Source: Bosea beijingensis (GTDB lineage Bacteria; Pseudomonadota; Alphaproteobacteria; Rhizobiales; Beijerinckiaceae). From it: a stretch of 64,000 nucleotides of DNA. The stretch is from assembly GCF_030758975.1 (NCBI RefSeq), contig NZ_CP132359.1, positions 1,814,811 to 1,878,810 on the forward strand, written 5' to 3'. A program made the position numbers and the translations under genes. Position 1 is the stretch's first letter. Every line of letters begins with the position of its first letter. This document shows, piece after piece, positions 22,187-31,405 of the stretch. Below the pieces are notes generated by a model. The model searched no databases, was not told the DNA's origin, and worked only from the letters and a program-made list of their open reading frames with translations.

Positions 22187-22246
22187 TTCTCAGTCTCCAG
22201 TGCGGGTTCAAGGCCCGCCGGTTTGGTCTTCGTGTTGCGGGGCGCT

Positions 22247-23449
22247 TCAGGCGGCAGCCTTGGCGCTCCGATCGGATTGCGCAGCCACGAGCTTTTCGTA
22301 GGCTGCGAGAAAGAGGTCGATATCCGCCTCGGAGGTGGTCCATCCGAGCGAGGCCCGCAAGGCCCCTGCGCTCATGGCGGGGTCGATTTTCATCGCATCG
22401 AGCACATGCGAGCGCTTGACCTTGCCCGAAGAGCAGGCCGAGCCGGACGAGAGCGCCGCACCGGCGAGATCGAGCTTGATCAGCACGGTCTCGGCCTTGA
22501 GGCCCGGCGTCGCGAAAGCGCTGGTATTGGGCAGGCGCGGCGCGGCCTGAGCGAAGATCACCGTCTCAGGCGACAGCGCCGCAAGCCCCGCCTCCAGGCG
22601 ATCGCGCAGGCCGGCAAGCCGGCCGGCTTCCTCGGCCAGAACTTTGCCTGCAATCTCGGCCGCAGCACCGAAGCCGATGATTCCCGGCAGGTTTTCGGTT
22701 CCGGCGCGCCAGCCGCGCTCCTGACCGCCGCCGCGCATCGGCTTGTCGGAGAGTTCGAGCGCGCCGGTCCGGAAGACGATCGCTCCGATGCCCTTCGGCC
22801 CGCCGATCTTGTGGGCAGAAAGCGTCAGCACATCGACGCCGAGCGCGGCGATATCGATGGCGATCTTGCCGGCCGCCTGCACGGCGTCGCTGTGCATGAG
22901 GCCGCCATGGCGATGCGCGATCGCGGCCGCCTCGGCGATCGGCTGGATGACCCCGGTCTCGTTATTGGCGAGATGGATCGAGACCAACGCCCGCGCGCCG
23001 GGCTTCTCGGCGACGAAGCGCGCCAGTCGCGCATCCAGCCAGGCGAGATCGACCAGCCCATTCTCGTCAACGGGAATTGCCTCGACGGAGGCAGCCGGGA
23101 AACGATGCCCATCACGCACGCAGGCGTGCTCGGTCGCGCTGTGCAACAGAAGTGTCGCACGCGTCCGTACGCAGTCGCGGCCGCCATCGCAATCCATCAG
23201 TCCGGGCGAGAGCACCGCGACATTCGCCTCGGTGCCCCCACTTGTGAAGACGACGTTAGAGGCCTTGGCGCCGACGAGCTTCGCGACCTGCTCGCGCGCC
23301 CGCTCCATGGCGGCGCGCGCGGCGCGCCCTTCGCCATGAACGGAGGACGGGTTGCCCGGCAGCGTCAGCGCATGCGCGATCGCTTCCACCACCTCCGGCC
23401 GCACCGGGGTCGTGGCATTATGGTCGAGATAGGCGCGTTCGGCCGTCAC
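22247..23449 (-). CDS. Cysteine desulfurase, NifS/IscS-like (first gene of suf operon)
   Basis: About 400 residues from GTG 23449, which gives the family opening AERAYLDHNATTPVRPEVVEA; an ATG at 23536 would add 29 unlikely residues. Group I PLP enzyme: TSGGTEANVAVL near 70, HLANNETGVIQP near 155, PLP lysine in LSAHKIGGPKG near 204, catalytic cysteine in SSGSACSSGKVKRSH near 325. The gene corresponds to sufS2 in the alphaproteobacterial order sufS2BCDS1XA. Having two desulfurases in one operon is normal in this order. An Irr-type palindrome lies about 160 bp upstream. Confidence 0.92.
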   Translation of the reverse strand: MTAERAYLDHNATTPVRPEVVEAIAHALTLPGNPSSVHGEGRAARAAMERAREQVAKLVGAKASNVVFTSGGTEANVAVLSPGLMDCDGGRDCVRTRATLLLHSATEHACVRDGHRFPAASVEAIPVDENGLVDLAWLDARLARFVAEKPGARALVSIHLANNETGVIQPIAEAAAIAHRHGGLMHSDAVQAAGKIAIDIAALGVDVLTLSAHKIGGPKGIGAIVFRTGALELSDKPMRGGGQERGWRAGTENLPGIIGFGAAAEIAGKVLAEEAGRLAGLRDRLEAGLAALSPETVIFAQAAPRLPNTSAFATPGLKAETVLIKLDLAGAALSSGSACSSGKVKRSHVLDAMKIDPAMSAGALRASLGWTTSEADIDLFLAAYEKLVAAQSDRSAKAAA

Positions 23450-23611
23450 GATCCTGCCTGCTCCATCCTCGTTCTTGGCGCACGTCGATACGAAATGCTT
23501 GAAATCGCACCTGTGCGCCGTGCTATAGCCGCCCATCCGAACCGGCCGGAAGGGTCGAAACGCGGTTCGCTCGGGCGATCCACCGTTTTGTTCTCGACTT
23601 GTTCACGGCTG

Positions 23612-23626
23612 TTAGAACTATTCTAA
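23612..23626. promoter_or_regulatory. Candidate Irr box (ICE motif) upstream of the suf operon
   Basis: TTAGAACTATTCTAA is a perfect palindrome with 6-bp arms around CTA. It matches the TTAGAA-N3-TTCTAA core described for the iron control element bound by Irr in Rhizobiales. It lies in the 293-bp gap between sufS2 (minus, start 23449) and the alpha/beta hydrolase (plus, start 23743), so it could control either. Iron control of suf is expected in this group. I see no clear -35/-10 pair fixed to it. Confidence 0.65.
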
Positions 23627-23742
23627 GCGCCCTTCATCTAGGGCGCGCATGGTGGCGCCGTCAAGGGTGGCCGGGTTTCGAGCGGGCATTCGCCCGCTTT
23701 CTGCCCGCCCGCGCCGGCACTGCCGCAAGAAGCGGTGAGACG

Positions 23743-24414
23743 ATGCCAGAGGTTATCTTCAACGGGCCGGCAGGCCGGATCGAGGGTCGCTACCAGCCCG
23801 CGAAGAAGCGCGGTGCGCCACTTGCGATCATCCTGCACCCGCACCCGCAATTTGGCGGGACGATGAACAACCAGATCGTCTACAACCTGTTCTATACCTT
23901 CGTGAACCGCGGCTTCTCTGCACTGCGCTTCAATTTCCGCGGCGTCGGCCGCAGCCAGGGCCATTTCGACCATGGCGCGGGCGAGCTTTCGGACGCTGCC
24001 GCAGCGCTGGACTGGATGCAGGCGCTGAACCCCGAGGCCAAGAGCTGCTGGATCTCCGGCGTCTCCTTCGGCGCCTGGATCGGCATGCAGCTCCTGATGC
24101 GCCGCCCGGAGATCGAGGGCTTCCTCTCGATCGCAGCCATGGCCAACCGCTACGACTTCTCGTTCCTGGCGCCCTGCCCGTCCTCCGGCCTGTTCGTCCA
24201 TGGCTCCGAGGATCGCGTCGCCCCGGTCAAGGAGGTGATGGCGGTGATCGAGAAGGTGAAGACCCAGAAGGGCATCCAGATCGAGCATACGGTCGTGGAC
24301 GGCGCCAACCACTTCTTCGACGGCAAGGTCGATGTGCTGATGAGCCAGGTCGGCGCCTATCTCGACGCCAAGGTCGGCCCCGAGATCCTCAAGACCGAGC
24401 AGGAACAGGCCTGA
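23743..24414 (+). CDS. Alpha/beta hydrolase (dienelactone-hydrolase-like)
   Basis: 223 residues from ATG 23743. The opening PEVIFNGPAGRIEGRY and LAIILHPHPQFGGTMNNQIV near residue 30 are typical of a conserved uncharacterised alpha/beta hydrolase of proteobacteria. The nucleophile elbow is GVSFGAWIG near 107, an acid lies in HGSEDRVAP near 155 and the histidine in DGANHFFDGK near 190. It has no signal peptide. It is transcribed divergently from the suf operon with an iron-box palindrome between. Substrate unknown. Confidence 0.85.
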   Translation: MPEVIFNGPAGRIEGRYQPAKKRGAPLAIILHPHPQFGGTMNNQIVYNLFYTFVNRGFSALRFNFRGVGRSQGHFDHGAGELSDAAAALDWMQALNPEAKSCWISGVSFGAWIGMQLLMRRPEIEGFLSIAAMANRYDFSFLAPCPSSGLFVHGSEDRVAPVKEVMAVIEKVKTQKGIQIEHTVVDGANHFFDGKVDVLMSQVGAYLDAKVGPEILKTEQEQA

Positions 24415-24424
24415 ACCTGCCTGC

Positions 24425-25375
24425 TCAAGGAGACGGGTGGGTCAGCCCCCGGCTCGATGCCATGACGGGCAGCGTCATCTGCGCTGCCCGCGCCTCCGCC
24501 AGGATCCAGTCGCGGAACAGCCTGATCTTGCGCTCGCGCTGGCGCTCCGTCGGGTAGACGATCCAATAGGCCCATTCGTCCCGGACCGCGTGCTCGACCG
24601 CATAGACGAGCCGCCCGGCGGCGATGTCGTAGGCGAAGAGCTCCGGCACCGCCATCGCGACGCCATGGCCGCGCATCGCGGCCTGCACGCTCATCGCCTG
24701 CATTTCCAGCGACATCGTCCGCCCGCCCGGCCGGGGCATGTCGAGGCCGAGATCGGCGAACCAGTCCTTCCACGCCCCCTCTTCTGCGCTGAGCATCGGC
24801 GCCCGCAACAAATCCGCCGGCTCACGCAATTGCAATCGCTCGCGCAGGTCCGGCGAGCACAGCGGCGCATAGTGGCAATCGAACAGCTTCTCCGCCGTGA
24901 CGCCCGGCCATGAACCCGGCCCATAGCGCACCGCCAGATCGACGGCCTCGGTGGTGAAGTCGACCAGATGCTGCGAGGTCCGGACGCGAACCGCGAATTG
25001 CGGGTTCTCCATCTGGAACTGCGCCAGTCGCGGCGACAGCCAGGTGATCGCCATCGTCTGCAATGACGAGATCGTCAGGACCGTCTGGTTCTCCTCGCAG
25101 ATATCACGGAAGACCGTCCCGATATCGGCGAGCGCCTTGCTCACAGGGCCGGCCAAGCGCTGGCCGATCGCCGTCAGCACCACCTGGCGCGGCTGGCGCA
25201 GGAAGAGCGGCGCTCCGACGCGATCCTCCAGCAAACGGATCTGATAGCTCACGGCCGCCTGCGTCATGCCGAGCTCCTCGGCGGCGCGGGTGAAGTTCTG
25301 GTGACGTGCGGCGGCCTCGAAGACGCGGACCGCGGCAAGGGGCGGAAGCTTGGGCGGCGGCGGATGCGAGGGCAT
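24425..25375 (-). CDS. LysR-type regulator, GcvA-like
   Basis: 316 residues. Residues 10-70 form the HTH (PPLAAVRVFEAAARHQNFT, then AAEELGMTQAAVSYQIRLLE), nearly the GcvA/AmpR pattern. The effector domain contains ISSLQTMAITWLSPRL and VDLAVRYGPGSWPGV, found in GcvA-type proteins that respond to small metabolites. It is divergent from the DUF1127 gene across 121 bp, and a target there is possible. It ends 10 bp from the hydrolase stop in tail-to-tail orientation. Confidence 0.88.
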   Translation of the reverse strand: MPSHPPPPKLPPLAAVRVFEAAARHQNFTRAAEELGMTQAAVSYQIRLLEDRVGAPLFLRQPRQVVLTAIGQRLAGPVSKALADIGTVFRDICEENQTVLTISSLQTMAITWLSPRLAQFQMENPQFAVRVRTSQHLVDFTTEAVDLAVRYGPGSWPGVTAEKLFDCHYAPLCSPDLRERLQLREPADLLRAPMLSAEEGAWKDWFADLGLDMPRPGGRTMSLEMQAMSVQAAMRGHGVAMAVPELFAYDIAAGRLVYAVEHAVRDEWAYWIVYPTERQRERKIRLFRDWILAEARAAQMTLPVMASSRGLTHPSP

Positions 25376-25496
25376 GCCGAAGCATAAGCCCTGTTTATGA
25401 CAGGTGACAATCTTCCGCTTTGTCGCCGCGCCCCGTCTGGCTCAGATTCATCCTCACAAAGCGGGCGGTAGCGCCCGCCTCCAAGAGGATACCACC

Positions 25497-25724
25497 ATGA
25501 CCTGCGCCTCCCACGCGGCGCCGTTGGAGACATCCGGCGGCTCGTCCCTTCTGCACGGCCTGATCGCTCTCTGGCAGCGCCACCTGGCCACTGAACGCAC
25601 TCAGCACCATCTCGCGACGCTGGATGAACGCGCGCTCTGCGATCTCGGGCTTGTTCGCGACATCGTCGAGCCGCCGCGCCCGCGTGACACCGCCGATATC
25701 TGGCTTGGCCGTATTCCCGGCTGA
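25497..25724 (+). CDS. DUF1127 small protein
   Basis: 75 residues from ATG 25497 (AAGAGGA site upstream); an upstream in-frame start at 25404 is unlikely. The C-terminal half holds the DUF1127 (YjiS-like) motif: [20 protein letters not shown]. Small DUF1127 proteins in alphaproteobacteria are arginine-rich and have been linked to RNA turnover, phosphate and stress physiology; this copy is moderately basic ([16 protein letters not shown]). It lies 94 bp upstream of tyrS on the same strand. Confidence 0.8.
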   Translation: MTCASHAAPLETSGGSSLLHGLIALWQRHLATERTQHHLATLDERALCDLGLVRDIVEPPRPRDTADIWLGRIPG

Positions 25725-25818
25725 GGCCGGCAGCGCCTTTGCCGCAAAAGCGATTTCCACTTTTCGGCCCGATGCTCTAGACGACGGCACAACGACCTCC
25801 ATCAGATCGCAAGCCGCC

Positions 25819-27072
25819 ATGACCACCTACAAGTCCGATTTCCTGCGCGTTCTCGACGAGCGCGGCCTCATCCATCAGGTCTCCGATGCGGAGGGCCTCG
25901 ATGCTCTGTGCCGGCAGGGAACCCAGACGGCCTATGTCGGCTATGACGCGACCGCGACGAGCATCCATATCGGCAACCTGATCTCGTTGACGATGCTCTA
26001 CTGGTTCCAGGAGACCGGCCATCGCCCGATCACGCTGATGGGCGGCGGCACCTCCATGGTCGGCGATCCCTCGTTCCGCGACGACCAGCGCAAGCTGCTG
26101 ACCGTCGAGGAGATCGCGACCAATATCGAGAGCATCAAGCGGGTCTTCGGCCGCATCCTGCGCTACGGCGACGGGCCGACCGACGCGATGATGGCCAACA
26201 ACGCCGATTGGCTGCTGAAGCTGAACTATGTCGAGTTCCTGCGCGATGTCGGCCGGCATTTCTCGGTCAACCGCATGCTCTCCTTCGATTCGGTGAAGCT
26301 GAGGCTCGACCGCGAACAGTCGCTGTCCTTCCTCGAATTCAACTACATGATCATGCAGGGCTACGACTTCACGGAGCTCAACCGCCGCTATGGCTGCCGC
26401 CTGCAGATGGGCGGCTCCGACCAGTGGGGCAACATCATCAACGGCGTCGACCTCTCGCACCGGATGGGCGGCCCGCAGCTCTACTGCCTGACGACCCCGC
26501 TGCTGACGACCTCGTCCGGCGCCAAGATGGGCAAGACCGCCAACGGCGCGGTCTGGCTCAATGCCGATGTCTTCAGCCCCTATGATTTCTGGCAGTATTT
26601 CCGCAACACCGAGGACGCCGATGTCGGCCGCTTCCTCAAGGTGTTCACGCGCCTGCCGCTGGACGAGATCGCCCGGCTCGCCGCGCTCGGCGGAGCGGAA
26701 CTGAACGAGGCGAAGAAGATCCTCGCCACCGAGATCACCGCGATCGTGCATGGCCGCGAGGCAGCCGAGGCGGCAGCCGAAACGGCACGCAAGACCTTCG
26801 AGGAAGGCGGTCTTGCCGCCGACCTGCCGAGCGTCGCGATCGCGCGGGCCGAGATCGAGCCGGGCATCGGCGTGCTCACCGCTTTCGTGAAGGCAGGGCT
26901 CGTACCCTCGACCGGCGAGGCGCGTCGTCAGGTCAAGGCCGGGGGCCTGCGTGTCAACGATGCGGTCGTGACGGACGAGCGCGCCGCGCTCGGCCTCGGC
27001 GATCTCACGTCGGAAGGCGTGATCAAGCTCTCCTTCGGCAAGAAGAAGCATATCCTGCTGCGGCCGGAGTAA
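25819..27072 (+). CDS. tyrS: Tyrosyl-tRNA synthetase
   Basis: 417 residues from ATG 25819; the longer frame upstream overlaps the DUF1127 gene and is rejected. Class Ic enzyme: tyrosine pocket start [16 protein letters not shown], with HIGN in place of HIGH, near residues 33-48; [11 protein letters not shown] near 196; the KMSKS-type loop reads [14 protein letters not shown] near 235. The C-terminal S4 domain starts near residue 350 ([15 protein letters not shown]). A complete bacterial TyrS. No T-box or obvious leader regulation is visible. Confidence 0.97.
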   Translation: MTTYKSDFLRVLDERGLIHQVSDAEGLDALCRQGTQTAYVGYDATATSIHIGNLISLTMLYWFQETGHRPITLMGGGTSMVGDPSFRDDQRKLLTVEEIATNIESIKRVFGRILRYGDGPTDAMMANNADWLLKLNYVEFLRDVGRHFSVNRMLSFDSVKLRLDREQSLSFLEFNYMIMQGYDFTELNRRYGCRLQMGGSDQWGNIINGVDLSHRMGGPQLYCLTTPLLTTSSGAKMGKTANGAVWLNADVFSPYDFWQYFRNTEDADVGRFLKVFTRLPLDEIARLAALGGAELNEAKKILATEITAIVHGREAAEAAAETARKTFEEGGLAADLPSVAIARAEIEPGIGVLTAFVKAGLVPSTGEARRQVKAGGLRVNDAVVTDERAALGLGDLTSEGVIKLSFGKKKHILLRPE

Positions 27073-27079
27073 GGGCGCA

Positions 27080-27142
27080 GCGACAGCGCTGTCGCCGTCC
27101 CGTATCTGCGGCGCATCGCTGCGCGCTGCACCGCGCACGGGA
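27080..27142. repeat. Inverted-repeat cluster between tyrS and the AsmA-like gene
   Basis: GCGACAGCGCTGTCGC at 27080-27095 is a perfect 16-bp palindrome 7 bp after the tyrS stop. It is followed by TCCCGT (27098-27103) paired with ACGGGA (27137-27142) around a GCGCA-TCGC-TGCGC hairpin. The converging genes here would both benefit from such a structure. It could be a terminator without T-run or a member of a second dispersed palindrome family; no other copy is visible in the window. Confidence 0.35.
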
Positions 27143-27175
27143 TGACAGTCGCCCTTCCAATGACAGGCGGCCAGC

Positions 27176-30100
27176 TCAGCGCGGCGGCGTCTGCCGCGGC
27201 CTTTGCGCCGGCGCGCCGCCGAGCGGATCGACGAAGCGGCGCAGGATGCCGGGCGCCAGTGCCGATAGCGGGTTGATCGACATGGTCGGCGCGCTCGCCG
27301 CGCCCGAGATCCGGAAATTCACCGCGAAGAGCCCGCCATACTGGCTGCCGCCGCCGAGCAGTGCGCCGACCACCGGCACCTGCGCGAAGGCGTTGTTGAA
27401 GGCGTAGCCCGGCACGAAAGTGCCGCCGATATCGACGCGGTCGCGGCCGTAATCGACGTGGCCCTGCAAGGTGAAGCCGATCTGCTGGCCCCAGATCACC
27501 ATCTCGGAGACGTCGAGCCGGCTGGCGGAGCGCGTGAACTCCGCCTTGAGCTTGGTAAAAGCCACCTCGCTCACATCGATGCGCGGCTCGGCCGTGCCCT
27601 CGCCGGTAAAGGCGCTCGCGGGCTGCGAGGCGACCACGCGGCGCAGTGCGGGTTCGTCCCGGACCATGAAATTGCGGAACAGCAGCTCGCCGCCCTGCGT
27701 CTCGCCCGATCCCAATGTCAGCACGAGATCGCCGCCATGGGCCTTGTTGTAGAGGTCGAGGAAGCGCAGCAGCGACCCGCCATTTTCCGACTGCACGATC
27801 AGCTTCCCGCCCTCGCCCGGGCGGCCCTGCCGGGCCGAGACATCGGCCTTGCCGATCCGCCCCTGGAAATTGGCCGAGCGGATCTCGCCGCCGCGCTTGG
27901 CGAATTTCAGCGTGCCGCTGGTGATCGCCTCATTGTTGAAACCGGTCAGGATCGGCACGTCGAGATCGACGTCGTAGTCCCCGCCCTTGGCTCCGGCCTT
28001 GTCGCCCTTGCCCGATGATCCCGGACTCTGCAGGTCCTTGATGAAGGGGCGCAGGTCTGCGACCGCGCCGCGCACCGTCAGCTTGACGACATTGCCGTCC
28101 CGCTTCGCGTCGATCTTCAGGTTGTCGCCGGGCGAAAGGCGCACCTGCGAGAAGCTCGCGCTGTCCAGCCCGTTCTGCTTGTTCAACTCGATCCGCCCCT
28201 TGATCAGAGTGGAGCCGGCCTCCAGCGAGAAATCCTCGAGATCGGGCCCTTCGGGATCGGCGACATAGGCGAAGCTGACCTTGCCGGGCCGCCCGGACGG
28301 CTTGTTCAAGCCCGGCACGACGCCGTCGAGGGCAACCTTGGCGAGGTCGACCTCGACGCGGGGCGGCTGTTCCACGCCCTTGCCGAGCGGCTTGACCACC
28401 CTCACCGGCAATGTCCCGGAAATGCCCGTATCGGCGCCGAAGCCGCGGCGCTGCCGCGCGGCCGCATCGAGCGCGAGCTGCAGGATCGCCTCGCCTTGCC
28501 CCTTGCCGCTCTGCTTGAGCTCGACCTGCGCCTTGTCGCCGCCGACCCGCGCATCGCCGCGCAACGACAGACCCTTTCCATCGACATTGACGGCAAAGGT
28601 GCCGGCTTCGAGCTTCTCCGTGCCCAGCAGCGTGTCGGAGGCGACATTCGCAAGCGTACCCGTGCCGGTGACCGCGACCTCGTCCGGCTTCAGGTCATCG
28701 GCGAGCGGCAGGGTGATGCCGACCTTCAGGTCGCTCGTGCCCTTGATCGCCGCCGGATCGAGCTTGCCGGGCGTGAAATCCTTCAGGGACGGGAAGGCGA
28801 ACAGCGCCGCCAGGGCATCCATCGAACCGAGCGCGCGGAAGCCGATCCGGGCCTGCGCGCGGTGCTGGTGATAGTCGGGCATGGCAAAGCTGCCATCGCT
28901 CAACTGGAGCTGGCGGCCGCCGCCGAGCTCGGCCGTGGCCTTGCCGATGGCGAGCTGAACGGTGCGTCCGCCGACGCGCCCGGTCACGGTCGCATCGGTC
29001 AGCGGCGGAAGCCCGGGGTCGGGAAGGTAACGGACCCGGTCGGCGTCGATCATCACCGACAGCGAGGAATCGGGCATGCCCTCGCCCTTGACCAGGCGGG
29101 CGTGATCCTCCGGCGCCAGGTCGAGATCGACCGAGAGCGATTTGAGGCGCCCGGCCGCGAGTTGGCGCCGCAGCGTGCCGTGCACCTCTGGCGAGGTGAA
29201 CCCGGGCCAGATCGCCAGCAGGGCGCGGGCATCGGAATTCGTTGCCTTGACGGCGAAACGCTGCAGCGGCGAGTTGTTCACGCGCTGGACCAGGGCCGTC
29301 ATGTCGACGGAGGCCAGCGGCCCACGCAGCGAAACCGCATCGATGGTCACGGCATTATTCGCCGGATCGAGCCGGAGTCCGGCCTTCAGACTGTCGATCT
29401 GGACCGGCGGATCGGCATCGATCCCGGCAAGCTGGCCTTTGGCGTCGAGCGCGATGCGCCAGCCGCCATTGTCCTCGCGGAGCGAGCCCGTCGCCGCGAA
29501 CTGCGTGGCTCCGGCCTTGATCTCGCTGCGCACGATATTGAGCTCGGACAGATCGGCGCCGCTCGCGACCTCGAGATCGGCGGAATCCACCGCGAACGAC
29601 GAGACCGGGCTTTCCGGAAAACGCAGCGTGCCGGAACGCACGCCGATCTTGGCCGTGATGGACTTCTTGCCGTCCGGGGATTGCCTCAGGGTCGCGCGCC
29701 CCTGCATCGGCAGGCCTTCGATCAGAACACCGGCCGTGCCGAAGGCAAGCGCGACCGCCTCCGCCGGCTCGAAGCGGATGATGTCGATATCGGCGCGCTG
29801 AGTCCCATCGGTCTCTGACGAGAGATCGACAGCCAATTCCTTCCACCGCTGGCCGGTTCGCCCCTTCATCGTCATCCGCGTGCCGCGATCGGCGATTCGG
29901 GTCAGCTTGATCTCGACATCCTCCAGCCCGGCCTTCTGGCGCCCGTCGGGATCGACGAGCGAAAGCCTCGCGCCGTTCATGCCGGCTTCCTCGAGCGCAC
30001 CGAGGAGGCCGTCGCCGCGCGCCAGCGTCGAGATCGCCCCCATGATGCCGGTGAAGGCGTTCCACTGTGCCGCGTCCGGCACGCTGGGCTGCGGCGGCGC

Positions 30101-30604
30101 TTCGGCCGGCGCGGAATCGGCATTGACGACCAGCGCACCGTCCTTGGTGACGCCGAGGCGGACATTGACGCCGCGCAGATCGACCGAGACGAGTTTGATA
30201 TCGCCGGTCAGCAGCGCCATCGGCGCATAGCCGAGCACGGCTTCGGGCGCCCGGATCACGGCGCCGCTGACATGCTGGAAAGCGACCTGCCGCACCCGGA
30301 GTTGGGAACGCCCGTCGATGCGGCCGAGCTCGGCCGCGGCGGCTGTCACCTTCCAGTCGGGACCGAGCCGCTCCTCGATGGCGGCGGCGATGCGCCCTTC
30401 GAAGCCTGATAGCGGAACGATGCCGGTGACGAGAAGCGTCGCCGCCGCGCCCGCCAGGATCACGAGGGCGACCGTCACGGCGATACAAATGAAAGCGAGC
30501 CCGGCCTTGGCCCGCCGCTTCACCGTCTCGCCATCGCAAGCTTCACCGGCAGGCAGGACATCGTCTCGCCCCTTAGCCGCAGCCTTTGCTTCCTGGTCCG
30601 CCAA
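27176..30604 (-). CDS. AsmA-like / DUF3971 envelope protein
   Basis: 1142 residues. A cytoplasmic leader of about 33 residues is followed by one membrane anchor (LAFICIAVTVALVILAGAAATLLV, given as its first part) at about residues 34-60. A very long periplasmic part rich in beta-strand repeats follows, and the C-terminal AsmA-like/DUF3971 region ends with VDIGGTFVPGYAFNNAF and a basic proline tail. Large AsmA-clan proteins (YhdP, TamB, AsmA) bridge the inner and outer membranes and move lipids. YhdP-like function is plausible. The start is a TTG at 30604; a GTG at about 30520 is the next candidate. It is divergent from bcp. Confidence 0.85.
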   Translation of the reverse strand: MADQEAKAAAKGRDDVLPAGEACDGETVKRRAKAGLAFICIAVTVALVILAGAAATLLVTGIVPLSGFEGRIAAAIEERLGPDWKVTAAAAELGRIDGRSQLRVRQVAFQHVSGAVIRAPEAVLGYAPMALLTGDIKLVSVDLRGVNVRLGVTKDGALVVNADSAPAEAPPQPSVPDAAQWNAFTGIMGAISTLARGDGLLGALEEAGMNGARLSLVDPDGRQKAGLEDVEIKLTRIADRGTRMTMKGRTGQRWKELAVDLSSETDGTQRADIDIIRFEPAEAVALAFGTAGVLIEGLPMQGRATLRQSPDGKKSITAKIGVRSGTLRFPESPVSSFAVDSADLEVASGADLSELNIVRSEIKAGATQFAATGSLREDNGGWRIALDAKGQLAGIDADPPVQIDSLKAGLRLDPANNAVTIDAVSLRGPLASVDMTALVQRVNNSPLQRFAVKATNSDARALLAIWPGFTSPEVHGTLRRQLAAGRLKSLSVDLDLAPEDHARLVKGEGMPDSSLSVMIDADRVRYLPDPGLPPLTDATVTGRVGGRTVQLAIGKATAELGGGRQLQLSDGSFAMPDYHQHRAQARIGFRALGSMDALAALFAFPSLKDFTPGKLDPAAIKGTSDLKVGITLPLADDLKPDEVAVTGTGTLANVASDTLLGTEKLEAGTFAVNVDGKGLSLRGDARVGGDKAQVELKQSGKGQGEAILQLALDAAARQRRGFGADTGISGTLPVRVVKPLGKGVEQPPRVEVDLAKVALDGVVPGLNKPSGRPGKVSFAYVADPEGPDLEDFSLEAGSTLIKGRIELNKQNGLDSASFSQVRLSPGDNLKIDAKRDGNVVKLTVRGAVADLRPFIKDLQSPGSSGKGDKAGAKGGDYDVDLDVPILTGFNNEAITSGTLKFAKRGGEIRSANFQGRIGKADVSARQGRPGEGGKLIVQSENGGSLLRFLDLYNKAHGGDLVLTLGSGETQGGELLFRNFMVRDEPALRRVVASQPASAFTGEGTAEPRIDVSEVAFTKLKAEFTRSASRLDVSEMVIWGQQIGFTLQGHVDYGRDRVDIGGTFVPGYAFNNAFAQVPVVGALLGGGSQYGGLFAVNFRISGAASAPTMSINPLSALAPGILRRFVDPLGGAPAQRPRQTPPR

Positions 30605-30836
30605 AATCCGCGTGGTCCTCTTCGGTGCCTGCGCCGGCTCGTGTCAGGGTGCGCGCGATCGCCCCTTGCCGCAATCCCGGAAGGCAGCATGCATGTCGAT
30701 GCGGTCAGGCAAAGCGATTCGGCAATCCGGAAACGGAAACGTCCAACGATTCGCTGGGTTCCTGCCGCGAGCCGGCTCGCCAGGCCGGATCGCGGGCTCC
30801 ATGCCGTGGGAAGGCGACGAAAGGAAGGCAGCGACC

Positions 30837-31301
30837 ATGACTTTGCAGGAAGGCGACCTGGCGCCGGAATTCACGCTGCCCCGCGACGGCGCGGGCGATA
30901 TCAGCCTCACCGCCCTGCGCGGGCGCAAGATCGTGCTCTACGCCTATCCCAAGGACAACACCCCGGCCTGCACCGAGGAGGCGATCGCGTTCAATCGCCT
31001 GCGCAAGGAATTTGCGGCCTGCGGCACCGAAATCATCGGCGTTTCACCGGATTCCGCGAAGAAGCACGTTAATTTCAAGCGCAAGTACGATCTCGATTTC
31101 CCGCTCCTCGCCGACGAGACGCAGGCCCTGGCGAATGCCTACGGCATCTGGGTCGAGAAGAGTCTGTACGGCCGCAAATATATGGGGGTCGAGCGCTCGA
31201 CCTTCCTGATCGATGCCGAAGGCCGCCTCGCCCGGATCTGGCGCAAGGTGAAGGTCGCCGGCCATGCTGAGGAGGTTCTGGCGGCAGCACAGGCACTTTG
31301 A
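30837..31301 (+). CDS. bcp: Peroxiredoxin, Bcp/PrxQ family
   Basis: 154 residues from ATG 30837. Thiol peroxidase that reduces hydrogen peroxide and organic peroxides. The fold opens with LQEGDLAPEFTLPRDG; the peroxidatic cysteine is Cys45 in DNTPACTEEA, where most family members have PGC. The residue equivalent to the resolving Cys50 of E. coli Bcp is isoleucine, so it may work as a 1-Cys enzyme or use another thiol; one further cysteine lies in EFAACGTEIIG near residue 63. It is divergent from the AsmA-like gene and 104 bp upstream of the M23 peptidase. Confidence 0.94.
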   Translation: MTLQEGDLAPEFTLPRDGAGDISLTALRGRKIVLYAYPKDNTPACTEEAIAFNRLRKEFAACGTEIIGVSPDSAKKHVNFKRKYDLDFPLLADETQALANAYGIWVEKSLYGRKYMGVERSTFLIDAEGRLARIWRKVKVAGHAEEVLAAAQAL

Positions 31302-31405
31302 CACTTTAGTTCATTGCAGAGGCGTTGCGCGGGCCGGAATTTGCAAAAGATTAACCCTAACAATGTCTGATGGCGGTATCGGCAGCGTGATTATCGGTTC
31401 CGCGT

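Noticed and set aside
31351..31358. TTAACCCT before the M23 peptidase as a CtrA site
   Set aside because: One base off the half-site and no second half at the proper distance.
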